From: Litomosoides sigmodontis
Lineage: Eukaryota > Nematoda > Chromadorea > Rhabditida > Onchocercidae
Length of the DNA stretch: 64,000 nt
NCBI GenBank assembly: GCA_963070105.1
Contig: OY718803.1
Span: 6,491,823 to 6,555,822, forward strand
Reading direction: 5' to 3'
A program made the translations under genes and the position numbers. A model generated the notes under the pieces. That model did no database searches. It was not told the DNA's origin and worked only from the letters and a program-made list of their open reading frames with translations. Numbering within the stretch: the stretch's first letter is position 1; every line of letters starts with the position of its first letter. Below, in pieces: positions 39,201 to 50,840 of the stretch.

Positions 39201-40895
39201 CAGCAATCCATCAGGATGAACAGAAATGAAATCCAAATCTTTCAATGTTGGTGAGGCCTTCGCGAGTTCGTGTTTTGATGCCAACCTTTTATAAGTGGAT
39301 CCTTTTAAGTCGTACTTTTCATGCATCATTATTGTTTGAGGTAACAGATTATTCATCAGTAACAACCGGATGTTCTTGCCCAAACTCTGAAGCACAGTCA
39401 TGAAGAATGTATCAGTTATATGAAGTGAGTGAATAAACGAAGTTTGTAGGATTTCATTTTTTAGGAGATGATAATTAGAAAGCGATAAATTACCTGGTAA
39501 CAAAATAATCCAAAGAATTTTGGCAACAGTGTATGCGGATTTTGATTAAAATTCTGAAATGCCTTATACTGTATGCTTATTGAGAGAGTTTAATATCTAA
39601 AGGTAGAATTCACTTGAAAAATAATCAAAACCTTTAAACGTTGTTGTATTGCTGAGAAAAAGAAAGTATTGAGAACTCCGCCTACCATATAATAACCTGG
39701 AAGCAATTTTTTTAGAAATTCAGCCTCTTTAGACTGCACCGTTTTGATTATAAATTGATCGTCGTGTGAGACATAGAATATGGATCCAGATGCACCTGCA
39801 TTTGATAGTTCTTTCAGTGGAAACATACATATAGAACGCTGAAAATGACCTTTCGGAGAGTAAGATGGAAAAAACAACTTAAACTAGGTAAGTCGAATAG
39901 ACAAACATCTCAAATAAATTCAACTGAATATTTGTATAAAAAAATCAGTAAAGTTTATAAACCACTTAATAATTTTACCAAGAAATCAGCAGTCTTGATT
40001 GCAAAAAGATCTCGAAAAGTTCGAAATGCAATCGGAGCATACGTCTGGAATCGAAAATCACCGTAACTGTGTGATGGTGTTGATTGCGATCCGCTCCTGT
40101 AATATAAATTACTTCTTTAAAACATCTCACGGACTAAGGATGTCAATATTATAAGTACATTCATTTCCTGCACCTTAATTCACATAAAGTTTAAAATTGA
40201 AAACTCAAATATACCTGGACACCACGTAGGGTGGAAGAAGACACAACTAAGATAAAGCTAATAAATTTTGACATTTTAGCACTGTACTTTCAAAACAAAG
40301 AGCTACAACTTATTTAAAAACATACGATGGAAAAGAAACAGTATGAACAACATCAAAATCTTGCAAGAGGAGATCCCTTTTTGGTATAGAAGCTAGTGAG
40401 CCCACTGAATTCGCAATACCCAGTTGTATTGCTCCCATTAATGCATTGCTCGGGACACGTTTGTAACTCACCTTAAAATGTAAAACGAATCGCACCGAAA
40501 TTATGCTAAATGCTTCTATTTAAAGCCAATCCTAAATTACAATTAATCAATTCATTTGGACTAAACTTATCGAGGAGAAAAATGAAATCATCTGTTCCCC
40601 TTTTAATAGTAAATTATTAAAGAATCCAACACCAACCTCGCCCTGCCGATCTATGCGTCGATGACCAATTTTCTGCTTTTCATGCTCTTCTTGATTTCGC
40701 ATCTCTTCTTCGACTAAAGATGTAAGATTTTTATTCCTAATAACACTTTATTATTGTCATTCCAAATGATGTACACAAAAGCAAGGGTCACCCACCGAAA
40801 AAAGTATTAGCACGTAATGGCCTAGCAACATGTTTTACGGAATCCACGTTCAAAGTTATGTCAGATGGAGAAACTTCATCCGTTTTGGAGCCCAT
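36217..40895 (-). CDS. PIP5K1: phosphatidylinositol 4-phosphate 5-kinase, type I
   Basis: Fourteen minus-strand exons in phase: 40796-40895, 40637-40713, 40326-40471, 39979-40096, 39686-39838, 39494-39553, 39147-39386, 38949-39065, 38741-38817, 38481-38613, 38312-38396, 37163-37277, 36684-36786 and 36217-36228, giving about 511 aa. Core motifs in order: [18 protein letters not shown], the [23 protein letters not shown]-binding strands with the catalytic lysine, [61 protein letters not shown] and NPTFYAQRF. The KKLEHTWK and NPTFYAQRF segments mark type I (PI4P 5-kinase) rather than type II. It makes PI(4,5)P2 at the plasma membrane. The basic, Ser-rich tail (exons 12-13) may mediate localisation. 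The final 12-nt exon (THL-stop) is the weakest; reading through the donor at 36683 would give a different short end. Confidence 0.9.
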
Positions 40896-42051
40896 GCTGC
40901 CTGCTGCTTATCACTTGGCAAAATTAACCTGTAACTGATGGATGATAACTAATGGAGAGAACTACTCAAAAAAATGGCAATGAAATAGCGTCACTGAAAC
41001 TTTAACCTTTGCAAACCCCACCCCCTTCTCCGGCCTAATCACCAGGCAAAACCTTTTTTAAGTTTGATATAACTAAAACTAAAAAAATATGCCTGCATCC
41101 TGGATGTAAAAGAACCGGAACTCGCTCCTGGAAAAGTTCAAATAAATCTTAACAGTGAAAATTCTATAGAGCCAAAAATTTATATGCATGATTTCATCAA
41201 ATGAAAACTGCACAAATTAACCATTTGAATTCTCCACCTCGATCGCTCAAGGATGAAAAAGCGGACGCATGAACACAAAAGATATATTCATACCATTTTT
41301 GTAGACGTGTTAGAAATTCAAAACAAATAAATTTTAAATACCTTAGACAATATGATGCAATCTATCGATAACTCCAAGGACCATGAGCAGTATTTTAAAA
41401 TTTCCTATCATCCACCTATAAAAGCTGCATAATTACCTTCGGTTCATATTATTTAATTAGTAAGCCTGCATAATTAGAAAGTTTAAGCACAAGTGGTTTC
41501 ATTACTCAAAATATAAAAGTAATAAAGCGTTAAGTAACAACTAGCTTTTATTTCATGAATATTTCGATATGCATATCGGAGTTCAGTCTTTTTGCGACAG
41601 CTAAAAAACCAAAGGAATTTTGGATATGCCGACAAGATCACTGTGGATAGCATGAAACAGAGTAATACGACTAATACTTACTTTGCTACATACGCTTCAA
41701 CAACCACCGGAGTATCACCAGTGACAAAATGAACGACACAAACCAAGTTCTTAATGATCAGTCCGAAAAGTATCGCAGTTGCATCACGGTGACATAAGCA
41801 TCCCTAGTCCCCAGGACCGTGTGAAACGTCCGCAAACGGGACTGCTAACGCAATGCGTAAGGGACGATCGCGAAAAAAGCATCAGAAGTAGAACAAATGC
41901 ATCTTCGCAACACATAGTATTTACTACACGTATAGATCGATTCTAATTCTAATTAGACTATCTTCGCAGAATTTCAGCCATATTTTCATCGAAAATAACC
42001 ATTCTTACATGTAAGTGTAGAGACAGTTCCTCTCATTCCCGATTCTACGCA

Positions 42052-42138
<87 letters not shown>

Positions 42139-42623
42139 AGCGCACACATACACATACACAGACAAATACGGCCAGATGCATCGAAGTTCCATTTCAGGAC
42201 TAAAGCATTATGGTGCCCGAGCCATTTCCATGTACAGCACTCATCAGAAACTGTGAACGTCTTCTCAGTATGTTATTTAGTATTTCATTTATAAAAGCAT
42301 GTACATTACTATCACTGGGGTTTTTATATTTATTTTACAGTAGAATGGAAGTATGCAACAAAATCATTGAAATACTTAGAAGATGCTGAACTGGTAATAA
42401 AAGCATCTCCTTACCTTACGATACTCGAGGAATGAATGCGAGTCGTCTTACGAAAAGTAAAGATTCACAACGAGATCAGAACTCTACTCAACTAATACAA
42501 AGTTATCTTGAAGAAGTCATTACTGCGTTGTCAATTTCCTTCGCAAGTATAAGAAGAACGAACGCAATATTGATTTTCTTCCTTAGAAGTCCAGTTACAT
42601 TATAGAACAAGAAATTAATTCAT
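40896..42623. other. intergenic PIP5K / SAS-4-like, same strand
   Basis: About 1.7 kb with no supported ORF. It holds the TA microsatellite at 42053-42135 and, next to it, a CA-rich stretch (about 42138-42165). Confidence 0.6.
42053..42135. repeat. (TA)n microsatellite
   Basis: About 83 bp of pure TA dinucleotide, flanked on the right by a short CA-rich tract. It lies about 490 bp beyond the stop codon of the SAS-4-like gene. Confidence 0.95.
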
Positions 42624-45600
42624 TTACAACTGGTTGAGTACACAAGACTGGTTGGCAGCAGTAACTCTGGATCTCTTCCTAGCAACAGTGCCCCACTCGA
42701 CACAATATTTTGGAAGTCGTCTATCCACTGGATTTGATAAATGCTTCACTGTGCCAACATCCATAACGAGCATCGTGATACTAGTATCAATTAAATTCAG
42801 ACGCACCTTTGTGTCACCATTCTTAAACCGATGCACCTGAAAATTTTTCCATAATTAATGGACTTACATGAGCAGTTTCCTTTGAAATTTAAACAACAGG
42901 CCCCACCCTACTTTAGAACTTAATAATACACAAAAAAATTAAGCGTTGAGAGCAGCTGACGATAGGATGGAAAATGAGATTGAAAATCATGTTAATCGTG
43001 CACTAGAAATATATACAACGAAGACAAGTGACCATAAACCATGCTGGAAAAAAATCGATAGCCCTACCGTATAATCCGGCGAACGCCACTCTATAGAATC
43101 ATCACTAGCAATATGACTAGCGTAGGAACCATCCATGCGATGGCATGAAGTTTGCGTTGCTCGATGTACTGTTTCTGCTTCGTCACGTCCTCTGATACGA
43201 ACTCTGCCATCCAATCCATAACTTAAATGCTGATTTTATGGAAAAAACTGACTTGACGGAAAATGAACCGTGGATTTCTGTTACTGTAAAAGATGTGAAA
43301 CATATCCCTGTACTTTCTATCAAAAAGTCGCATTTCGTCCAAAAGACTGTTTACAAAGAAATCTAAAAGTATACATTTCAACGCGTGCAGATCCTGATTT
43401 GTCTCTTATAACCTCTATGCGACGCCCATCAGCTGTGATTAACGTAGTTTCACCGCTTCCACGATAGATTTCTAACTGACCAGATAAAAAATGTCGAACA
43501 AGCAACTTCCCGTCACATATTTCAACAGTAGTTGCACCTGCTTGACCATAATAATTTACCTACAAACAAAAGGAACTAAAATTAACAAAAAAATGAGAAA
43601 AAATGAGGCACTTTAAATGCTCTAACAGCTTAAACCAAGTACCACCGGCTAGCACTTTAAATGTTCCCATTCTTACTGTAAATTTTAAATGAATAGAAAT
43701 TGCAACTATAATTAATCCACTGTATTCATAGAAAAGGATTATTAATGGGCACAACATAAAGTCACATTTAAATCACTGTGAAATGACCTGATAAAGTTTG
43801 CTTGAATGTATCCAACGAGTATCTGTGTTGCTATATTCATAAAAGTGACAACCGCAATGAGTAACGGTGTAAACGGTAAAATCTTTCGTACTGCGATACA
43901 ACGAAGCTCTTCCAACCATATTATTTTCAGTTAGAATTAATTGCTGCAAAATGAAAAGATGCTCCTTTAATTTGAACAGTAAGGAAATATTATTTCAAAA
44001 AATACGCTGTTTGTCCAAAAAAAAGGAGAATAAGTAACCAACCATATCAGAATTTATATGAGTTAGAGGAGAATACGCAGTAGGTGGGGGAGAAAATGTT
44101 GCAAGAGGTTCGTTCCACCGAACGTTCTTTCCCAAACGAGCTGGTGTTACTCCTTGTTCAGCAACCACATCTTCATTATCACTTAGTGTGTCCGTATTTT
44201 CGATAGTATTTACAGCGTTCCGTAGCTTGCTTGAAGCACTCTGAAATCCACATAATTATTCCACTTCTAACGTGTAGTATGAGTAGTATGAGCAATATTG
44301 TATCTTTCGGATTTCATATTGGGCTGTGCCTCACTTCCTATCCCTAAGCAAGCATCACAAAACTTTTTACGTTCTTTGAAATATGTAAATGAGTAAAGTC
44401 TTCTCTTATTTTTACCTCAGTGGTATGCCTTGCGCTATCTACTGTATTAGTCATGAAAAATTCGTTATTCTGGTGAGTCAAATCTTTTGTAGATGTAGTA
44501 ATAGTTGCATTCTTTGACGCACGGGCAATAGCTTGAGTAGAAAGAATGTTTTCAGCTAAACGACCTCGAAAAGCTGCTTTGTTTTTCTGAAAAAGAATAT
44601 TTTTAGAATAAAAAAAAAATGTTCAAATGAAAAACGGCTAACCTACTTCGTTATCTCCATTACAGACCAACTCTGGTTTATTCTGCATACTTAGTGAAAG
44701 AAAGTCATTAAAAGCTAATTCTCTAATATTAAACAAAACTGACAGTGATTGTAACATTATTGTAATCTATTCTTCGATTTTAGATTTATCTCCCTACAAA
44801 ACAAAAGGCGAGGGAAAAAGTGGACTGAGCTGGACAAATGAGCTTGAACTTTCTACACTACAAGTTGTATCGAAAAAGAGTAAAAAAGTAATGGTTTTAG
44901 TTTGATTATCAATTCTTCGCCATAACAACATATGATATTTCGCCATTTCGTGCAATCAATGTCTCAATAACCGTTGGAGAAATGATTTTATTCCATCCAC
45001 TAAATTCATCTCATCCTAACCAACACTTCAAAATTTTGGCAGCTTTTCATGAAAAATGTTTCCACTATCAGGACATTGCCATTCCCAAATCAACTTAACC
45101 TTCGCATCAGTGTAATATTTGGAGCTCGGCTCAGTGATATACGTTTCCATTAAGATATTTTTGGATAAAAGAAAAATATTACAAAACTTTCGTAACGTGA
45201 CATACCGTAATGATTGCAATCCGTTTTTCCAAGCGTGTTTTTTCGCCTTTTAACTGCTCAATGGTATCGTTTTTTTCTTTTAAAACCGTGTTGCTTTTTC
45301 TGATTTGTGCTCTCAACTCACTGCGTTGCCGATCAAAATCCCGTATCATTACACGTAGATCACTTATCTGAAAAAATGCATAAGCTTTTAATTCTACTCA
45401 GGTGATTATTAGGTTCAAAACTGTCAAAATATTATCTAATACATATTTGCAAAGACATTTAATAAAAAAAAATTAGCCAGTTAAAGGTTAGCTGAGTAAC
45501 CTTCTATCTTTCATGAAACAATTTATAACTGCAATAAATTGGGAATTTATACTCAAAAAAACACCAATAAGAGAGAAATTGATATTGACCTGCTCCTTAA

Positions 45601-48202
45601 GAAGATTTACCAAAGCAGTATCACTACCATCTTTCTCTTTTTGTTGTCGGTTCAGAATAGCATTTTCTTGTTTCAAACGTTCAAAGTCAGCATTACGTAT
45701 TTTTTCCACCTGTTCTCTTGCAGCAAGATTTTCTTGTTGTGCTTGCTTATCTTCTTCCAACTGCACAACACGCTCTTTCAATTCCTTCACTTGTTGACGA
45801 AAATATTCTTTTTCTTGTAATGCTTGATCGAAAACTTCTTCCAACTGAAATTTAAGTGCAATATAAAAGCTGATTTGGAAAACTTAAATAATTTGACAGA
45901 CAACACACTTCATGCATAACATGAAAAATATATGATGACACTCAAATTCATGCCAGTTCTTTCAGATTTCTATGAATAAACCACGCAATGCCGTAACCAA
46001 AAAAATCACAGCAATTCACCATACTATAAAAACGAAAAGAAACACCAACAATGGAACAGACTTTTCAGATGAATTCATATCCATTCTGAAAGAATGATGA
46101 ATGAATACTTAATTACTGTTCACACAGAAAATTAAATTCATAATAACCTGAAACTGATCAATCTACCGATTAACCATTTAAAAAAAACAACAGTAAGACA
46201 AAAAAGGTAGTTCACGAAGACTACAAATAACTATTCCTTCCCCAGATGGGCTCCACTTCTACCTTCGCAGATTCAATTTTGCTTTAAAAGATAAGCACAC
46301 ACCCTTTCATATTGATGATGGCGACACTCTCTTGCATGGTCTACATGAGCAATGAGATCCCTCAACTGTTTTGCGAGATTCTGTTCCGCCACGTTAATTT
46401 TGACATTCTGCTGCACTTTCTGTAGTTGGTTGAATCCAGTAATTTGGTAAATTATTTCAAGACAAGTAGTACAAAGAATATTTATTTGCATCCTGAACTA
46501 TTCTGCTTAAAAATTGCTTGATAATTTATTCTGCCTACTTGCATAAACAGTAACAGCACCATCAAAATGAGAAAATCAGTAACTTCCGCTAATAAAATAA
46601 TACCTTTCCTCCTGAGATATGTCTCTGTGTTATATTTTCCAAAGATTTTTCTAATAATACAGTATTCGATCTTTCAGCGTTATTCCCAACTTTATTTACA
46701 TGAGCATAAATACCATCCTCTTCTTCCTGCAAAATTTTTAATATGATTTTTAATGCCTCGCACTTAAAAAATTAGTCATGAATAGCTCAACAAAAGTTGC
46801 AAATCAACAATAACATATATTAACACATAAACCATACCTCATTATAAATTGACGGTAATATTTGCTCTGTAGTATGTGACTTTCGATGTATTTCTAAAAC
46901 ACTTTCGTCAGACATAAGAGGAAAAACAAGGATAGAAGTTGATAACTGCATCTGAATTTTCAAACTTGAAATCTACCACGTTTCACTCACATGAACGAAG
47001 ATAAACCAACTGTAGGAAAAGTTTACCCTCCTGGGATCTCCTACGCCGATCCATGAAATGTGGAGTTTCTTTTGAAAAACGTTCCGATCCATTGGAGATT
47101 GTTGTTGATGAAGACCCTCCCTTTGCAGAAACTGATTCAAGAGGAAGAAGCCCCTAATAAAGAGAAAAATCAGTTATGTAAATCATGAATCTATTTGTAT
47201 ATGAATTAGACATCACTGTAATCACTTCTCGTTGGGCTTCCGACACAAACTCTTGGATAACTTGTAGCCAATGGCATGATCTTGTGCCATCAGTGTCCTG
47301 AGAGTTCTCGGATGTCTCTGGCAAAATCGCGTTGAGCGTTTGAGGTTCAGGCCTTCCTACAACCGGTTTGATAATTTAGATAGAGTGATATACAATGCAC
47401 AAGTTGACACAACTTTGAAGCGGTAAGAATAGAGCACCAGTTGAGAAATTCAATACCTTTCTGCACGATACGGTCATCATCACCAAAATTCCGAGATATT
47501 GCAGGAGCGATGTTAGTTTCGTTCGTTGAAGAGCTACTCAAATCACGAATTACTGATAGTGAATCGCGATTGCTCCGAACTTCTAAAACAATAAATTTGA
47601 ACAGCACAAAATTGCAACTTCTTTTAAGCATTACTAAAAATAAAAATGATAAACCGGAAGAAACTGCAGAATTGCTTTCACTGTAGTCAGTAACATCTAT
47701 GACCACACATTCAACGCCGTCATCTTTTTTGTTACTGTTTGGACTAAGCACCACCGAACAAGCATCCTCCGGACAACCGCTATCCACCGTGCCAGCTGTA
47801 TACGGTCGGTTTAAATCCTGCGCTTCATTATCACCTAGAGATGCAAAAAGATTGGTGTGGAAATAAGTTCCCTATCAAAAACAACATCCAATTCTCAGCA
47901 GCATTTATGAATTTCGAAATTAATCAAGTTATTGATGAAGACTTCCTAAAAAGATCCAAAAAAACTTACTGGGAGGACTCTGAGCACCGCATGAAATATC
48001 TGACGATGGTGACTGCTTCAGTGAAGCTTTTACATTTATTGGGTAATGTATTTTTTCCTGTAACAAGTCCAACCAATAGTTTAGTGTAGGAGTTTAAGAC
48101 AGATTAATTCGTGGACACTTATAAATTTTATAGAGAACTTACCATCAGTCGTCCCGAAAGACCGCTCCGTTTCTTCAAGAACGGTTTCGGCAACTCCGTC
48201 AT
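42624..48202 (-). CDS. sas-4: SAS-4/CENPJ-like centriole assembly protein
   Basis: Seventeen minus-strand exons join in phase: 48143-48202 (ATG 48202), 47655-47817, 47457-47582, 47226-47356, 47027-47153, 46838-46893, 46604-46726, 46303-46419, 45590-45844, 45206-45367, 44647-44682, 44416-44586, 44043-44240, 43788-43943, 43383-43559, 43068-43229 and 42624-42836 (TAA), giving 810 aa, very close to the size I recall for C. elegans SAS-4. The N-terminal half is polar. Residues about 260-460 are heptad-rich coiled coil (QALQEKEYFRQQVKELKERV, DRQRSELRAQIRKSN). The C-terminus has TCP10/G-box-like strands (NYYGQAGATTVEICDG, HFLSGQLEIYRGSGETTLI, GLDGRVRIRGRD), the domain that binds Ana2/STIL. The protein should control centriolar microtubule wall assembly. 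The last two exons fit the G-box repeat poorly. The acceptor of exon 2 (CAG|GAT) is chosen only for phase. Orthology is therefore probable, not certain. Confidence 0.7.
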
Positions 48203-48866
48203 TCTCAAAGTAATACTATACTAAAAAAATGTTATGATAACTTCTCTCGGGTCTTCAGAGTGGCGAAAGTGACATTTACAGACGAAAGTTAATATGCGGT
48301 AGAATTTGAAGAAATAATCATTCAAGAATAAAAAGAACACAAAATAATGGGTTGTTGAAGATTTCGAATTTCCCAAATAAATATGTGTTCAGTGATTGCA
48401 AGAGAAAAGAGATGTTGCTGTGGAGATGATTAAAGTTGGTATTAATTACTCCGGAAAAGGAAACAATGCAACGATTGGATGGGAAAGTGAATGTGGAAGT
48501 GAAGTGTTTTGTGCTTTGTAGACTGCCTCTTATGGACTGGCTGCGAATAAACGTGTTAGGAACAACAAATTTACTGTTAGCTGTACCAGAGACGCCTCGC
48601 CTCCTCACCCCACCAACCGCTTTTGTCTATTCAGAAAGAGCGTATGCTAGCCGCGTAGAACCACTCGGCCCAGACAGCTGATGCCGCCGAGGTGAAGTAT
48701 GCAATGTGTGTTCCGCGCTCCTCTCCCATCCGACGCTTCCTGCATTGGTCTCTCAGTCCCTTTGATGTCTTTACATTCCGCTTCCACTGAATTTGCAGTT
48801 GGAATTGTTTATCTGCCATTGCATTTGCGATATGTACAACTCTCTCTCACAATCTCTTTGCAGATT
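48203..48866. other. divergent intergenic SAS-4-like / FYV7-like
   Basis: About 660 bp between divergent starts. A TTTTTTTAG site precedes the SAS-4-like ATG on the minus strand, and CTCTTTGCAG ends 48863, four bases before the FYV7-like ATG. Both look like trans-splice acceptors. Overlapping ORFs on both strands at 48,430-48,820 reflect a less A/T-rich stretch and are not called. Confidence 0.55.
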
Positions 48867-49479
48867 ATGGCGACAGCTAACGGCGTAGCAGCTGGACCGC
48901 CATGTGAGATTCAACACGAATCAAAGTCCTCTCAAAGGTCTCATCTTTTTTCTCCGGTTGCACAGAGTGAAATGTTCCTTGCCGTGGTTTATATCAACGA
49001 TGCGGCCTCCAGGAGATGTTTGTATTCACTCCTGCAAATCATAACTGATATGTACTAGCGCAAGTGGTACACACGTTCATTCCTCTCCTAAACATTCGTG
49101 CCCAATAACGAAGTTTTGGTTGCTTCTATGATTGCTGGTGGAGGCAGTTTTTACTAGCATTCAAATTAAGGGTCAGGTGAGCTTACAGTGGGAGTGCTCC
49201 TGTAATACGGTATAATCACATTTCAGGAAGAAGAGACGTCTACATGCTGATCAACGTGCGCGGCTCACCTACCAGAAAATTGTAGCAGAACGGGAAGCTG
49301 AAAAAGAGAAACGTCGACTTGAAAAAGAAAAGAAGCAAAAAATTTTGGAAGAATATACCTCAATTAAGCGGAAAATGAATAAGGCATTATCTAAAAGGAA
49401 CAGACGAGGACAGCCAAATCTCAATGCTCAAATAGAAGTTTTATTGGAGAAGATCGAAAAACGGATGAAACAATCCTAA
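48867..49479 (+). CDS. small basic coiled-coil protein, FYV7/CCDC59-like rRNA-processing factor
   Basis: Two exons: 48867-48937 and 49227-49479 (TAA), giving 107 aa. The first exon gives a polar N-terminus. The second is strongly charged: KKRRLHADQRARLTYQKIVA, then an EKEKRRLEKEKKQKILEEY helix, ending NRRGQPNLNAQIEVLLEKIEK. The closing GQPNLNxQxExLLxKI block is what I associate with the FYV7/CCDC59 (TAP26) family of nucleolar rRNA-processing proteins, and the basic helical layout agrees. The protein is shorter than human CCDC59. The exon 2 ending is confident; the choice of ATG rests on the trans-splice acceptor four bases upstream. The next gene downstream, 275 bp away, is an RNase P subunit. 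The assignment is moderate because the match is short. Confidence 0.55.
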
Positions 49480-49754
49480 TTATCTCTTATCATCATCGTT
49501 TTGTTTCCTTTATTGCATGTTATTTCATCCCCAAAGTTATTTATAAATTATACCCAAAATATTCTTGACGTTTTGCATCGTGATCCTTTGATCAGGTGTT
49601 TCTCACCGGCAACTTTTATGTTTTACTGAATTGGCAGAATGTTGACTCGTGCTTTTGAAATCATGACCTCTCGGAACCAAACATTACGGACGATACTTCA
49701 GCTGTCATCAAGCAAGAATATTATAGCTATATGCAGCATTGCAAATTTCAGTTT

Positions 49755-50525
49755 ATGAATTTGGATAAATTCGAATTCGTTCAGGGACAGTCCAGGAACA
49801 AAGTTGGCGGCTTCGTGGTAGACACAAAAACACGACCACCTAAGCCAAATGAGTTCCACTATCGATGTAATTATCTCTACGGGGCAGCAAGCCTACTCTC
49901 TTCACGTAAGTTCCCCATATGTTGGATTTCAAATGTGAATTTTAAATTTCTGAGTATATTGGAGCGCTTTTGATTTAGAATCATCTGGCAACAGTGGACT
50001 GGAAACGCTTAGCAAACTTTACCTTCGTGAAATGAAGAAACTATGTTTGGTTGAAATGATACGATTAGAAAAAGATTTTGGTCGTACAGTCTGTAAGCGT
50101 TGCAAGAAGCTTTTTATTGCTCACCTCGATGGTACCCAGTCGGTCACCGTGAGGTAATTATTCAATTTGGTTTCTGTCTGAGTTCCGCAAAAACACAAAT
50201 TTATGGTCGAATTACAAAAATCTAAACACTTTCACTTTTAAACATGGAAAATGTATGTGTAAGTTCTTACACTCAAGAAATCAAACGGGAACAAGGCGGT
50301 TCATAGTCTTTTCTCATGGAAATTTTTATTTTAAGTTTTTATGGAAAATAACAAGAAAAAATATTGCACTTTTAATAAAAAGTTTCCTGGACTTTCAGAC
50401 TCAATAAACAGAAGCAAATTGTAAGGACATGTCTCGGCTGTGGAGCTAAAAAGTTCTTCTTAAGAAATAGTACGTATCTGTCTCGAAATGAGCGAAGTCA
50501 ACATCAAGCAGAAACTGAAAGGTAG
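49755..50525 (+). CDS. RPP21: RNase P protein subunit RPP21/RPR2
   Basis: Three exons in phase: 49755-49905, 49979-50153 and 50399-50525 (TAG), giving 150 aa. The N-terminal helices include RCNYLYGAASLLSS, matching the family NFLYQAA helix, and LSKLYLREMKKLCLVEMIRLEKDFGR. Two CXXC knuckles, VCKRCKKLF and TCLGCGAKKFF, form the single zinc site typical of RPP21/RPR2/SNM1. RPP21 is a protein subunit of nuclear RNase P, which trims tRNA 5' leaders. An alternative in-frame ATG at 49731 exists; I chose 49755 because TTTCAG ends three bases before it. Co-directional with the FYV7-like gene. Confidence 0.82.
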
Positions 50526-50840
50526 CAACAGGAAGTGAATGCGTTCTTTAACAGCTGTTAATGTGTTTGAAACTTTCTTTTCTCTGTGAACTGTTGCAAC
50601 TTTTTGCTTAACAATTGATGTGAGGTTGTGAAGCAGCGATATTTTTAAATCAATTCAGCTAGCCTCAGGACTCCTCAATCTAGTATCCATAAAATTTTAG
50701 GCATGCGATGATTGAAAAACTATTTAAATCAGCTTTTGAACGAAAGTAGAACTGCACACTCTTTCTGTAATGATACAGCCAATTACATATTCAGATGCTT
50801 TAAACAACAAATTTCAATTTTTATGTGTCAAGATGCTTTG
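50526..50840. other. convergent gap RPP21 / WD40 gene
   Basis: About 315 bp between two 3' ends. No ORF or RNA gene seen. Confidence 0.65.

Noticed and set aside
47841..48089. 82-codon plus-strand ORF within the SAS-4-like locus
   Set aside because: It lies antisense in intron 1 with no recognisable motif or splice context.
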